From Schistosoma mansoni (taxonomy: Eukaryota > Platyhelminthes > Trematoda > Strigeidida > Schistosomatidae), in the NCBI RefSeq assembly GCF_000237925.1, contig NC_031502.1, forward strand, positions 45,086,215-45,150,214: a stretch of DNA of 64,000 nt, written 5' to 3'. The translations under genes were made by a program, and so were the position numbers. Under the pieces are notes generated by a model. It saw only the letters and a list, made by a program, of their open reading frames with translations. It was not told the DNA's origin and made no database searches. Positions 1-11,100 of this stretch are shown here, in pieces. Every line of letters begins with the position of its first letter. Within the stretch, counting starts at the first letter, position 1.

Positions 1-575
1 GAAAGCTAATTTGTCCGATGCCAGTCGGCGAGGTCTTGCCGTGACTGGTGGTCCTCGAGTGACTATGTGGTGTACCACACGATTGGTCACCGATGGAGTC
101 TCCTCGAGAGGTTTAGTTAATTTGGGGAATTTCTGAAATAAAGCGTGGAATAAATCGTCACGCGAATGAATTACACCTGTGATTCGGTACGCGTTTGTGT
201 GGGCTTTAAAGCCCATAAAGTTGCTGTTCGACGAAGTATCAATTAGCTGCAGCCTACGTGAATCGACTAGCAATTGATAGTGCTGTAGGAAATCGATACC
301 GAGTATAGCTGTGGGAACATCGGCAATGATGAACGTCCACAGATACTGTCGTCGGTTGCTCAGGTTGACCGTAAGTTGTCGTGTACCATAGGTGGGAATG
401 ATTGAGCCATTCGCAGCGCGTAGTCGAAGCATAGTGGCTTGAGACTTACTGTTACCGATAGGTACAACAGAAACTTGGGCACCCGTATCCACAAGGTACC
501 TAGCGTTGGTGCGATAATCGTGCACGTAAAATAAACGGCCAACCTGAGGTGAAGTGCCGGCGAGTACGGCCGCAT

Positions 576-1442
576 TTACTCGCCGGCTCGGGAGTTTCCC
601 GCCTTGTATGAGCAGGGAGCTCGACAATGACGGGCACCGGCTCCGAAAGCACGGTGAAACCAACACCAACCTGGACTCGCTTCCGAAACCGCCTTCTGGC
701 GTGGCTTGTAAGATGCCCGCTTGGGGCGAGTCGTTACGGCTTTTCGAGATTGTGACCTGGGTCGGGGGGCGTAGGGGGCTGGCACATTTGCGCGGTCTCG
801 GAAACTGAGACGAGTATGGATACATCTGTCCCTATCCCCATGAGCCGGAGGTCGTCTAGCATCGAGATCAATGTTAGAACGGGAAGTACTAGCAACCAAA
901 TAGTCGTCTTTGGTGTTAACTCGTGCTAGAATCTTATCTGCTATGAGGGCCACCTTGTTGAGCGGGGTGTCCTCGAGCAGAGCCGTAAGGGTTGGCTGGA
1001 TACTGACTGGTAAGGCTTCGAGCCACAACTCTTTGACTATCTCAGAGTCAGCTGTCATGTTTCCTGCAAGGGATTGCAGGCGCGTGAGGTGGTGGCTCGG
1101 CTTAGCATCACCCATAGGGTGACGTGCTAATAGTGTCCTCAATCGTTCCTCTCTTGATGGGAGGAAATGTCTAAGGATGGCATCCTTAAGACGGTCATAA
1201 ACGTTTGGAACGTTCGGATTGAGGACAACCTCACGGACAGCGGTTAGGTGATCCCCGGGCAATGATTCCAAAGCGTAGACGTACTTCTGCCTTTGATTGG
1301 TTATGCGGCGGATCTCAAATTGAGATTCCAGTGCCGCGAACCAGACTTCTGGATCATGAGGGATGAAAGGAATCGGTCGAAAACTGATAACCTGTATCTC
1401 GGAGTCTATCATATTTATGTTATTCTTATCGTTATCTACCAT
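576..1442 (-). pseudogene. gag region of the gypsy fossil
   Basis: This 288-codon frame reads as the gag of a CsRn1-type element. It has an N-terminal segment with the motif PEVWFAALESQF, a helical capsid-like middle, and a C-terminal CHCC cysteine/histidine cluster followed by a basic tail. It lies directly upstream of the protease region on the same strand. It belongs to the retroelement and is not a host gene. Confidence 0.8.
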
Positions 1443-1586
1443 ATTAAGTTGCCAAAATATTATATATTGAAAAATATCAATACGAATATATGCAACAGAT
1501 GTGGATAGATAAATAGACTCACCAGATTGATCTGGTTTGGAGAATTGGCCAAGTTTGACTTGTGCTCGATGGATTGGGTTACCAGC

Positions 1587-1975
1587 TGTATTGCGTGTTC
1601 CAAATACGGCTCACCAGTTGTAGTGGATGTCGAGTCGTGGACGGACTATGATCACCACTACTATTCGATTACGCGTCCAAAAACGACTTGGTTCCCTTGA
1701 TAGCCCGTAAATCAGAAGGCTTTACTAGTCCAGATCAAGTATATTTATTGGCGATCTCGTGGTATCGAAATAATACCGAGACGTGCCAAAGAGTACAAGC
1801 GAATAAGCAGTGCGTGAGCAAGCTCGAACCAAACAAGGCGGATAGCGGAACAAGAAGTGAAACTGATGCAGTTAAACAAATACAGTAAAACAATCTCTGG
1901 TACAATTGGTTACAATAATAATAATTGTTTCCGTTATTCCAATCGTGTTCTTATCGAGGCTGGCCGGTCACTACA
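1587..1975 (-). repeat. Probable 5' LTR of the gypsy fossil
   Basis: Read on the minus strand, this block begins TGTAGTGACC and ends CAATACA, which fits the TG...CA rule for LTRs. It lies just upstream of gag, with a short TGGTAACCC-like stretch after it that could be the primer-binding site. The boundaries are inferred, because the partner LTR is outside the window. Confidence 0.5.
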
Positions 1976-1999
1976 AGTGGAACAGACGGAGGTACGATA

Positions 2000-3540
2000 A
2001 ATTACTAGATTAAATTGATACTACCTCATGTTGCTAGAGTGAAATGTGATTAGGGGCTCCAGAGGAGAGAATGCAGTAATAAAGAACAATGAGTTGTGAT
2101 ATTTATCATGGTGGAGTAGGTTCGAATGAAGGAAGTTAAGTCAAGGTTGGAATGAGGGAGAACAGAGAGTGCATATAGAGAGTAGAGTATTTAGTAAAAT
2201 AACAACAATATCCTTTACAGTTTGTTTTTTTTCCATCACCCGATGCCTGCCACACAGTTTTCATGTAAAAGTCCTAGTTAGCATGTTATAGGTTATCTTA
2301 GTAGAATAGTTAATTCAGCACAAAAAAAATATTTAGATTGATAATATCCTCAAGCTCATGAGTGATCACTATGTCACATAAAGAAGATCCTTGGCTTGAA
2401 CCAAAACGTTTAGTTTAGGATACATGCTATACTGAAGCATGTTCCACTACCGTTGTCAAGGACCTACTATCGAAGGAGTTTACATGTCCTACGGTGGATA
2501 TTTTAGTCCGACTAATATGGAGTGCATTAATATCTCCTATTATCAGGTATTTATTAGTTTCAACCCATATCTGAATGTGCTCTAAAATAAAGTCATCAGC
2601 CAAGAAGACTGGGATACTATAGATGAAAATGAATATGAGTGTACAATATTAGGTAGAGAGTTCATGGCTGATGAATTCACAAGTTCAACTATCGTGGAAT
2701 CGCAAAGCAAAGGACAGGATATTCCGTGCAATTAGTTCCTTTTATGAATTTAAATAGGGCCAGAACAAACATGGATTCAGAATAATATGAATTAATTCTA
2801 TTTCGTCTTTTCCCATCAGCTGCTTACAACCATATAAAAAATATTGAAAGTTTACATTGAGGTAATTTGGCGTTGGAATCCAAAAGAACATAAAAGGCTG
2901 GTGATTCATTAATTAAGTGAAGTTCAGAGACTGATATGATAAATTGTAAGGTGCTTTTAGATGTTATGAAGGGTTTACATAAGATTCCTGGAGTTGAAAA
3001 AACTGATAAGATGGTATATGTAATAACTGGACAGGATCTGAAGAGTTTACATTATTTGAGAGAATTAAGCGGATGGAAATATAGAAATGAAGTGGCAGTT
3101 TCAAGGTACAAGAAATAAGAATTCGTTAAGGGAAGACAACACAAAAAAATGAACACCAACGAAATAAAGTTAGTGACAATAAATGATTTATCAGGGTTGT
3201 GACAGATTTACTACCTCTTGTTTTTGCGAACTTAAATCAGGTTTGAGATTATTATCACCATTGATTCAGCAAACCGAGGAGATGCTGTGTTTCTTTGTCA
3301 GCTTATAATTCTGAAGGTTTGAGAATCGTCAGTGATGTGCCCGGTATCATGTAAATACTGTCGCACTGTTAAAAACCATTGTGTATCTCAGTCTGAAGTT
3401 CCTTAAAACATGATTGGAAATGCAAATATGTACTCTTCTCTATGTTCTTCCGACATATGTGCTTTGGCATGTACATGTAAACTGACAAATGCAGCTCGAG
3501 GCACTGAGAAAAGAGGACCTGCAAATTTTCGTTTGTTTGA
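2000..3540. other. Unassigned AT-rich region with short coding-like pieces
   Basis: No gene could be recognised. Several short plus-strand frames look protein-like: about 2590-2735 (includes EDWDTIDENEYEC), 2936-3118 (60 codons, includes KGLHKIPGVEKTDKMVYVIT) and about 3325-3570 (cysteine-rich). They do not join into one frame and show no clear splice logic. A decayed gene or transposon is possible, but no family can be named. Confidence 0.3.
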
Positions 3541-4010
3541 GCGGGCAGCTCGTTTCACACAACATCGTTAATTTTGCCAATAGATAAGCCACCTTCAACA
3601 CGGAATTTATACGGTAGTTAATTATTCCGGTGATTTAATGTGGCGTCAGTTGCTGTGTTAAGCCCATATAGCTTATTATAGCTACCAGACAGGCCAATCT
3701 ATTCATTCTCATTCAGTCACATTTTAACCTTGTCAAATATTCGCCTATTAACCTTGGCTTTTTATATCAGCGTGTGTTTACACGTCTTCTCCTATCGATC
3801 ACATAAATGTAACTTTTTTTTGTGTGACTATATCGACTAACGCTTGATCAAATCGAGTTGGCATGCACGCCTTCTTCGTTCCGCTTCACTCTCTTCTCTT
3901 CGTTTCTCCGATCTTTTGTCCCGATCAACAATCGCAGAAGTTTAAACCCAACCGTCCTTCGGTGGTAAATACTATTCGTATGACGTAATACGTTTAGCGG
4001 ATTATGGCCG
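3540..4010 (-). repeat. Dispersed repeat family R, minus-strand copy
   Basis: The reverse complement of this block aligns by eye with 59860-60070. Both contain a GTCACACAAAA stretch, a GACAAGGT(T/C)AAAATGTGACT stretch and an AGCTA(T/G)AATAAGCTAT stretch. A third copy is at 16060-16560. The family may be LTR-derived, but that is not proven. Confidence 0.55.
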
Positions 4011-4399
4011 CTTCATCACACTCTAAAAAAAGTAGGACAAACAACGAATGTGTACCGCATCAAACAACTAAATCCTTTAATCTTGCCTTATTTTCTTGAT
4101 TTATTTCAGTCGGATTGGAAAATAAACAAAGCGGAATATATGCATCTGTAAAATAAAGTTACACATGTGTAAAGGCAACTGAGTAAACCCTGTAAACCAA
4201 AATGTAGGGACAAGTATGTTCATGTATACGACAATATCACGAACACGGAATGTTTATTTTTATACCTCCTTTATAGCAGCGAAATATATATATACTTACT
4301 TGCTTAAGCCTGCTATCTATCTAGAGACATTGGTGGATGGTTATGAATCTCTAATCAACTCTTTATTTGGCTCCCCCTTCGAGTTTTTATCATGTACTA

Positions 4400-5110
4400 T
4401 TCATGGTCTTGTCGTATGACCTCAGTTATCGGCGCTGAGTATTCCTTGATCTATCTCCTTTTCTCTGGCCCTGAACGTTTTAAGTTAGAGCTTGCCTCGT
4501 TTTTCAGTCTAGTGGTCTCAGTAGGGTGTATCCCATTCGCCTCGAGCGCCTTTTCGTTATTTCTTCCTCATGTGGCTGCTGCTTTGTCCTCTGCCAGGGA
4601 AGGTTATTGCCCATGGCCTCTAACCAATGGGATCGGAGTTGCTATTATGAACATCTACCCGCAAATAGCTGTGAAATTTTTTATTTTGACTATGTTAGCT
4701 TTTCGAATTTTTACTCTATATAATAGCATTTTCTCAACACATTACAAAACTTCTAACTTTGATGTTCGCTGACAGCTGTTTTAAGTTCCTGACGCTCTTC
4801 AACTCTAGGAATGCTGATTTGTTAGGACAAACCATGCCCTCACATTTGCAACAAGCCCCCTTTATTTACCAATGATACTCCCCAAGTATGGAGATTTTTC
4901 CATCCCTTCCAGAGCTTCTCCATTAGGTGGTATTTGGCCGGTGTTCACTGTGCTGTATTTCAATATTTTTTATCTTCAGTTATGCATTTTGAGGCTTGCT
5001 GCTGCAAGAACTACTGCTAAACTAGCTTTCTTCTCTATTTGTTGCTCAGCTTTTTATAAAGTCCAAGTAATCCGGTCGCGTTCAGCATATCCACGTTATT
5101 CTGTACTTCT
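4400..5110 (-). mobile_element. RTE/SR2-like LINE fragment, heavily decayed
   Basis: The plus-strand text follows the antisense of the RTE copies at 42870-43765 and 45410-46445 in order. It has the 'gacagctgttttgagttcc' block, the 'cagagcttctcca' block and the 'gaggcttgctgctgc' block. Many differences and small indels leave no long frame. It is the oldest-looking RTE copy in the window. Confidence 0.55.
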
Positions 5111-5539
5111 CCTAAGATGAATGAAAAGTTATCCTCGGACCTCGATGCAAGTTTAGCGGATCCACAGAAACATTATGGTAAAATGCTGATCGATCAAGGT
5201 GCTAACACCGCTCCAGATTATCCGTTTTGTGACTGATTTATGTGTTCTCCTGGTCACATGGGGCTCATGGCATATTATGCCTTTTTGGAATGCCTGGTAA
5301 TTTCATCAGATGTGTTAGCTCAGAGCGCTTGTCTTGATTATCGAAATATTTGACATGATCTCTGGAGCACTTCCACATATATTGTCCCGCTTTTTGTAAA
5401 GTTTCCAGGTTGTGTGTAAATAACTGTTGCTTGATTAAAAACACTTCTTCGTATAGAACTGTAGAGGAAGATATTAAAACAGTGGTTGACAGCCATCTGG
5501 GTAATCATTAACTGATCTTGCTGTTAAAATATGGATTCA

Positions 5540-5860
5540 TTAACCGAAAGTCATGTGTAACGTATGGTTAAGAATACTTCGATCATGCAATAAACAATGA
5601 GAAAATGGGGAAGTTGTATAGTCTTTTGGTGAATGGTTTTCCAATGGCCCCCTGTAAGTTGAACACCGGTCTTGTAAATGGTGATTGGCATTCGTAGGAA
5701 GGACGATAACTTCTGCGTCAGTGTCAAGGAGATAGCGAATCCCCACCATCAAATCAGCAATGTATAACAAACTGCTGCGTTCACTGGCTACAGTTGCTGC
5801 TAACAAGTGCCGGACAATGGGATTTCCCGAGAGATTTATCGTGATGTCAGGTTTGGGATT
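5540..5860 (-). mobile_element. Ty3/gypsy fossil fragment (protease region)
   Basis: The minus strand encodes a piece resembling the protease region of the 1-1975 element. Shared features are a LYIADL/FYVHDY-type lead, a YLLDTDAEV segment in place of YLVDTGAQV, and a following LP. It is broken and short, with no LTR seen next to it, and is clearly older than the element at the window start. Confidence 0.5.
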
Positions 5861-5869
5861 GGAGAAACT

Positions 5870-7500
5870 GTGAGGTTTAGACTCACCATACCTATTGTCA
5901 TACTAGCACCAATCAGTAATTGCTGTTTCTTGTGATCTAGAAACATCGTTATTGTAACGTGCTTCTTTGGAGGGGGGTTGTGGTGTCGTCGGCTAGGATG
6001 AATATTAAGAAAACGAGTGTAAGTATGACAGTAGAGTACGACAGAGATCTGTGATGTCAGATTCTGTCGTTTGAGACTTGCATTGACAGAACAAACATCA
6101 GTGTCGGGGGTTCTGGTGATATAATAATGAGCTAGTAAGACAGGAATAACCTGTTCTAAAGTCATTCTGCCTTTCAGGAAGAATCCTGTTTTCGTCGAGA
6201 CACCAATCAGGTAATTTCCCTTGGTTATTTTGGAGCTCTAATCTACCACCACTTTTTATCGCTCTCCATATCTTGATATCGTCAGCATATAACAAGACCG
6301 ATAGTGATTGGAGACTAGGAAGGTCATTTACATACAAGATGAACGACATTGGCCCCAAAACCGTACTCCGCTAAGTACAGTTTCCCATCTAGACAGCTTT
6401 GAGTTCACCCGTACTCTTTGTTAACGTCTAACTGGGAAGTCTTTTAACCACACTAATAATTTGCCTCCAACTCCAATATTACTTAACTTATATAACAACT
6501 GGTTGTGATGAACTTTGTTAAAAACTTTGCTGAAGTCAATGCAGGCTACGTCTATTAGTAAATTTTGGTCTTTAAGAGCGCACCAACTTCCACGAGCTAC
6601 TAATAAGTTAGTGAAACAGGAATAACCTGTTCTAAAGACATCCTGCTTTTCAGAAAGAATCCGGTTTTCGTCGAGACACTTAAACAGCTTCTTCCGAACA
6701 ATCTTTTCTGGACTCTTAACCACGCTATTTAGGCTAATGGGTCGGCAGTTCTCAGGTTCATGTTCTGTACCTGTCTTGAAGACGGGAATTACTATGGCGT
6801 TCTTCCAGTCGTTTGGTAATCTACCTTTAGTTACAGATATGTTTAAGGAATTCGCGACAAAATTTTGTAGTTCCTTTAGCAACCTAGGATGCATTTAATC
6901 GGGTCCCATGGACTTGCCTGTATCAAGCTTATTTAACGGACCTAAGACACCAGGTTTTTAACGGTCGCAGTGTCCATTGTATGTGTGTGGGGCTTGTATG
7001 AACTGAAGGGAAGGGCATCCCTACGGTATATACATTGTTAAAGTAATTTGAGAATACCTGAGCTTTATCGTAATTGTCTTCCACTAATGATCCCAAGCCG
7101 TTTTGATGGCGGGCTGGTTCTATCGTCTAATCAACTAACGATGCTGCGTGTATGATATCTTGTATATTTGCTTTTCAGACGTCAGGTCTCGGTTGGGCTG
7201 ACACATCATCGTTATTGACAACTATGGAAATCAATGACTAGAACTATATTAACGCTTTTACCTAGGAGTAGAATATAGTTGGGGTTTGTGACGTCATCAT
7301 CATAATAGATCAATGTGAGATCTAGTAAGGATGATTCGGAGTCCGATTTGTGCTTAGTTGCTCCTTTAACATGTTGCACTAGGACACATGTGATAACCAC
7401 ATCGACTAGTTTCTGTTCGAAAAAATTTTCTGACAATTCAGTCCTCAGATTTTTCCAGTTTACCGTAGGGATTCTCAGGTTTTTCCTGACGGATACCATT
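5870..7500 (-). mobile_element. CR1/SR1-like LINE, truncated and rearranged
   Basis: Minus-strand pieces in element order are an endonuclease-side segment (7212-7499), reverse transcriptase part 1 (6421-6894, with NDWKNAIVIPVFKTG, CRPISL and DFSKVFNKVHH) and part 2 (6190-6358, with YVNDLPSLQSLSVLLYADD). The RT catalytic YADD is intact. Frames are broken between the pieces. A block of about 85 bp (CLDENRIL...FRTGYSC) occurs twice, at about 6098-6190 and 6600-6680, so this copy carries an internal duplication and is not a simple decayed LINE. Confidence 0.8.
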
Positions 7501-8182
7501 TAGAAGATGGGGGACAGAAGAAACTTCCTTTCTTGAGTTTTTATTTCTAACAGACCTCTTTGAAGTCGGTTTTCACTCCTTAGACCCATGTAATTCAGCT
7601 GTTACCGAGCTTATTTGAGGTGGCCTTACATCGATTTGTGTATCGACCGAGCAAGTACTGTGCGATGTGTCTCGACTTCGTTTGCTGATACACTTTTTAT
7701 CAGCATTCACTACTGAAGTGGTCGGGGTTAGCAATAAATTAACAGTAAATTAACTCAGTAAAAGTACCGCTGTCACCTTTAAATAGCGCGGTCAGTATGT
7801 AGGTTATTTTTACGCACATATTCACTTGGATTTATTTGTGCTTAATCACTAATAATTATTTTATTTGATGACTTTCAGTAACGCTTCCTCAATGTCGATG
7901 TGATTTTGGTGATTATTTCTTGTGATTTGTGTGGTTAGTAGATATTTTGTCTGAGTCGGTAAGTGGGATAGCTTATTGTACTAAACATTTAAACATACTA
8001 ATTACAGGTTCATTGTGCTTTCATATTATCTTTGTTTCCAGAATATGAAACAAGAAATCTTATATTTCTACTTGACGCTATTACGACAGTAAGAATCAGT
8101 CTAATAATGAACTATCTTCTAGCGGAGAAACAACTGAAAATAAAAACCAAGTGATTCAAGGTTACTTCTATCTTTTATTTAG

Positions 8183-11100
8183 ATTTTGGCGTTTTAGGTC
8201 ACTTGGATACCGATCTATCAGCAGTTGGACTTGAGCAAGCTAAGAATATTCGGACTCTCATTAACCAAAGCAAACCAGATATTATTATTTCAAGTGATCT
8301 AAAAAGAGCCAGATACGTAAGTTACCGATTTTCTTGGGACAATCAAGAATCTGGTTTGCTGAACTTGTTATGTTTATTTTGGCTACTTTAAGTTTGGTTA
8401 TCTTAATAGAGCCTTTCTTCACGATCGTAAACTTTTACTAGAATTTCTTTAACAACTTATATTCCACCACGATCACTAAGGTCATTTGTAAGCGACCCGG
8501 AAGCCGTTTCGCTGTCACCTGTGGTATTCAGTGTGACAAATACAGAGCTTGGTCTCACGAAGCATCCGAAAACTTCACAGTAACTGCTTACTGCAGACTT
8601 AGTATAATGTCTCAGAGGTGACTTCCTAATGACTTACATAATCCTAAACACTCTTGGTCACCTCTTTAAACACCTACCCAAGCTCAGTCCCAATAAAAAC
8701 CTTTGTAGTAACACCCAGAAATTAGAGATACAACAGAAGAGACTGTAGACATACCTGCTCTTTATAAGCAGTCAGATTCTGGAATTCTCTGCGGGCTAAA
8801 GTGATCCAAGAGACTTCCTGAGATCCCTTCATGAAGAAACTTGACATATTCTTAAGAACTCAGAACAGTCACTATAATTGACTTATATTTCTCTTATCGT
8901 TAAATATATCTAAGTTGCTACTTAAAGGTGTCGGTGATCCATTGCTACTGGATACGAAAGGCTGTTAAGCGAAAGCCTCTTCAATTCCATCCAAAACCAT
9001 TTGATTTGCTTGGGCTAACTGTACACATTGTTATGGTTTCGGGTTTTTGTCATGAAAGTTTCCAGAAAAATATAAAGTACACTTGTTCACGCTTTCAGTA
9101 AATAGTGTATCGTTTCGTCGTATGCCTGTTATCAGTCAACAGGAAACGTAATGAAGCAATTAATTTAGCTTTTGTGCTTGAAACTTAGTGTTGTTAATGA
9201 GTGTTTCTTATACTCAAACAGTGTATTGATAAAATAAGACTGTGAAACGGCTTTATTCTTGCTCAACTTATTTTATATAGCAAAATCAAAATAAGACATT
9301 TAAGATCTACTTTCTTATTTTACCTAATCAATAAGAACCATTATCTTCATTTTGTGGTAAAGGATTTATTTTTAAAAGATAATATAAGCAAACGGCCTAT
9401 AAACGACGTTGGGAATTAGCTTTCATAAATCATAATTTACTTGATGTTTAACTTTTAGACTGGTTTTTCGATATAAACATTGTAAAAAATTATACTGAGA
9501 AATAACTGCTTTTAGAATAAGGTGACTAGCGCGTGTCAGTTATGACTAGTTGGCTATCTATACCATGTAATTCACCCGGCCGTTATTTTTATGTAGACTT
9601 TAAAACGAATCCTAGATATAGAAACACCATGTAAAGGTAAATACCCAGTAAAACAGCTACCTTAAGATTTTAAATTACGGAAACATTAGTGTGAGAAAGA
9701 GTAGTGCTACCTGTATTCCCAAGGCGAAGTTGTTAAATCAGGTCCCAAACATGTAGCCTGTTATCTCGAAGTGCCCCCAAATGCCCTGGTGCGGCTGAGA
9801 GTGGGGGAGAGTCCGTTGATCACCGGCTACCATGGGACTGCATCTCCTCACGATGCTCCACTGCCTTGTGGATCAGACCTTTAGGTCAAAGGCTCGGGAT
9901 GTGATCCCCTAAAAAAACCACCTCTTCAGTTTGGGCACCTGGGCAGTATCACAGCCCTCACACAAATCAAAGGAGATTTGTGTGGCGCATATATATCTGG
10001 TGCCTCCTTGTATCAATATTTATATGTTTAAATAAATAAATAAGTCCGAAGTAGTATCAATGTCAGAGTTTTAATACATTCCTAATTCAAACGGTTTTCC
10101 GTAAATTGATGGTAAATTTGCTATATGTATTTTTACAACATTTGATAAAGTATTATGTACATGCATTATCATACTTGTGGACGTCGAAGTCCCATGGTTG
10201 ATGCAATTGAAATTGAATCAGTACAACGATGAAGTCATGTATTGCATTTAATTTTGTAGTAACTAGTAGTGGTGTTGAGGGCGTGCATATTATATAGTAT
10301 TATAGAATTTCATTGATACTTGCATTTAAATGTGTATTTTTTTAGACGGCATATGAGGTAACCGACCCGTCTGTTGTGGAACTGGAATCACGAATACGTG
10401 AAAGAGTATGTTTAGATTCGCTTTAATAATCGATTGGTACGACAGAACTTCGGATCTCTTACTGGTCGTCCAAGATCTGAAGTTCAACAGTTCACAGAAA
10501 TAAATTTCAAGAGGGGATATGAATGTGATGGCTGGCGAAACATTGGTGGAGAATGTACTCACGAGGTTAGTAATTTTTTAAAATATTTAAACAGTTATAC
10601 GTGTTTTGTTATCTGTGAAGGTGATGTCACAGTCATATTTTCGGTATTTTTTACTTACTGAATGAAATGTAGTTTGTTTGGACTTATTTTTCTAAATAAA
10701 GACCTTATATCCTACCTTTTGTGTATGTTGTAAATTTGGTTATATTACTTCAGGGATAAACAAAAATACAGTAAACTAAACGTAACACTTTTGTTTGTAA
10801 TCAACATTACCATTATTGCAATATAGTGATTTTTGGATGTTTTGGTGAAAATCTCGAAATATTATCGCCAAATGTTAGTGAGTATCAACTACTTAGTAAA
10901 CTGAGGCCAAACATGAAAGAGATTTTTACTTTTAATTATTTTGGATATCTCTTAAATTAATGTCTTTTGCCTAACTTCGTAGCAATCGGTAGCTTTATCA
11001 TTTATTGTATTTCCTTTCCGATTACGCAATGCAGAAGTGCAGTGAGTTGCTGGGATAAACTTAATGTTTGTTTGCAGAATCGAACCTCTGTCTCTTTTTA

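Larger units (their letters stand above)
1..1975 (-). mobile_element. Ty3/gypsy LTR retrotransposon fossil, CsRn1/Boudicca-like (5' half, runs off window)
   Basis: On the minus strand the order is a 5' LTR-like block (about 1587-1975), a gag frame (576-1442), an aspartic protease region and the start of pol (1-575). The protease region shows a LVDTGA-type active-site motif followed by an ILG(I/V)D-type segment, as in Ty3/gypsy proteases. The gag ends in a C-x2-H-x9-C-x3-C cluster, matching the unusual CHCC finger known from the trematode CsRn1 clade. The rest of pol and the 3' LTR lie beyond base 1. It is treated as a fossil: the visible part carries only one or two breaks, so it looks fairly young, but with one LTR in view no age can be computed. 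Confidence 0.85.

Noticed and set aside
2105-2140. ATCATGGTGG as an RHG exon for the TIGAR-like gene
   Set aside because: It would encode YHGGV or SWWS, not RHG(E/Q), and has no suitable donor in phase 1.
4392-4772. 126-codon plus-strand frame
   Set aside because: Part of the interval aligns with the antisense of RTE copies, and the frame has no motif; it is taken as a by-product of the decayed RTE.
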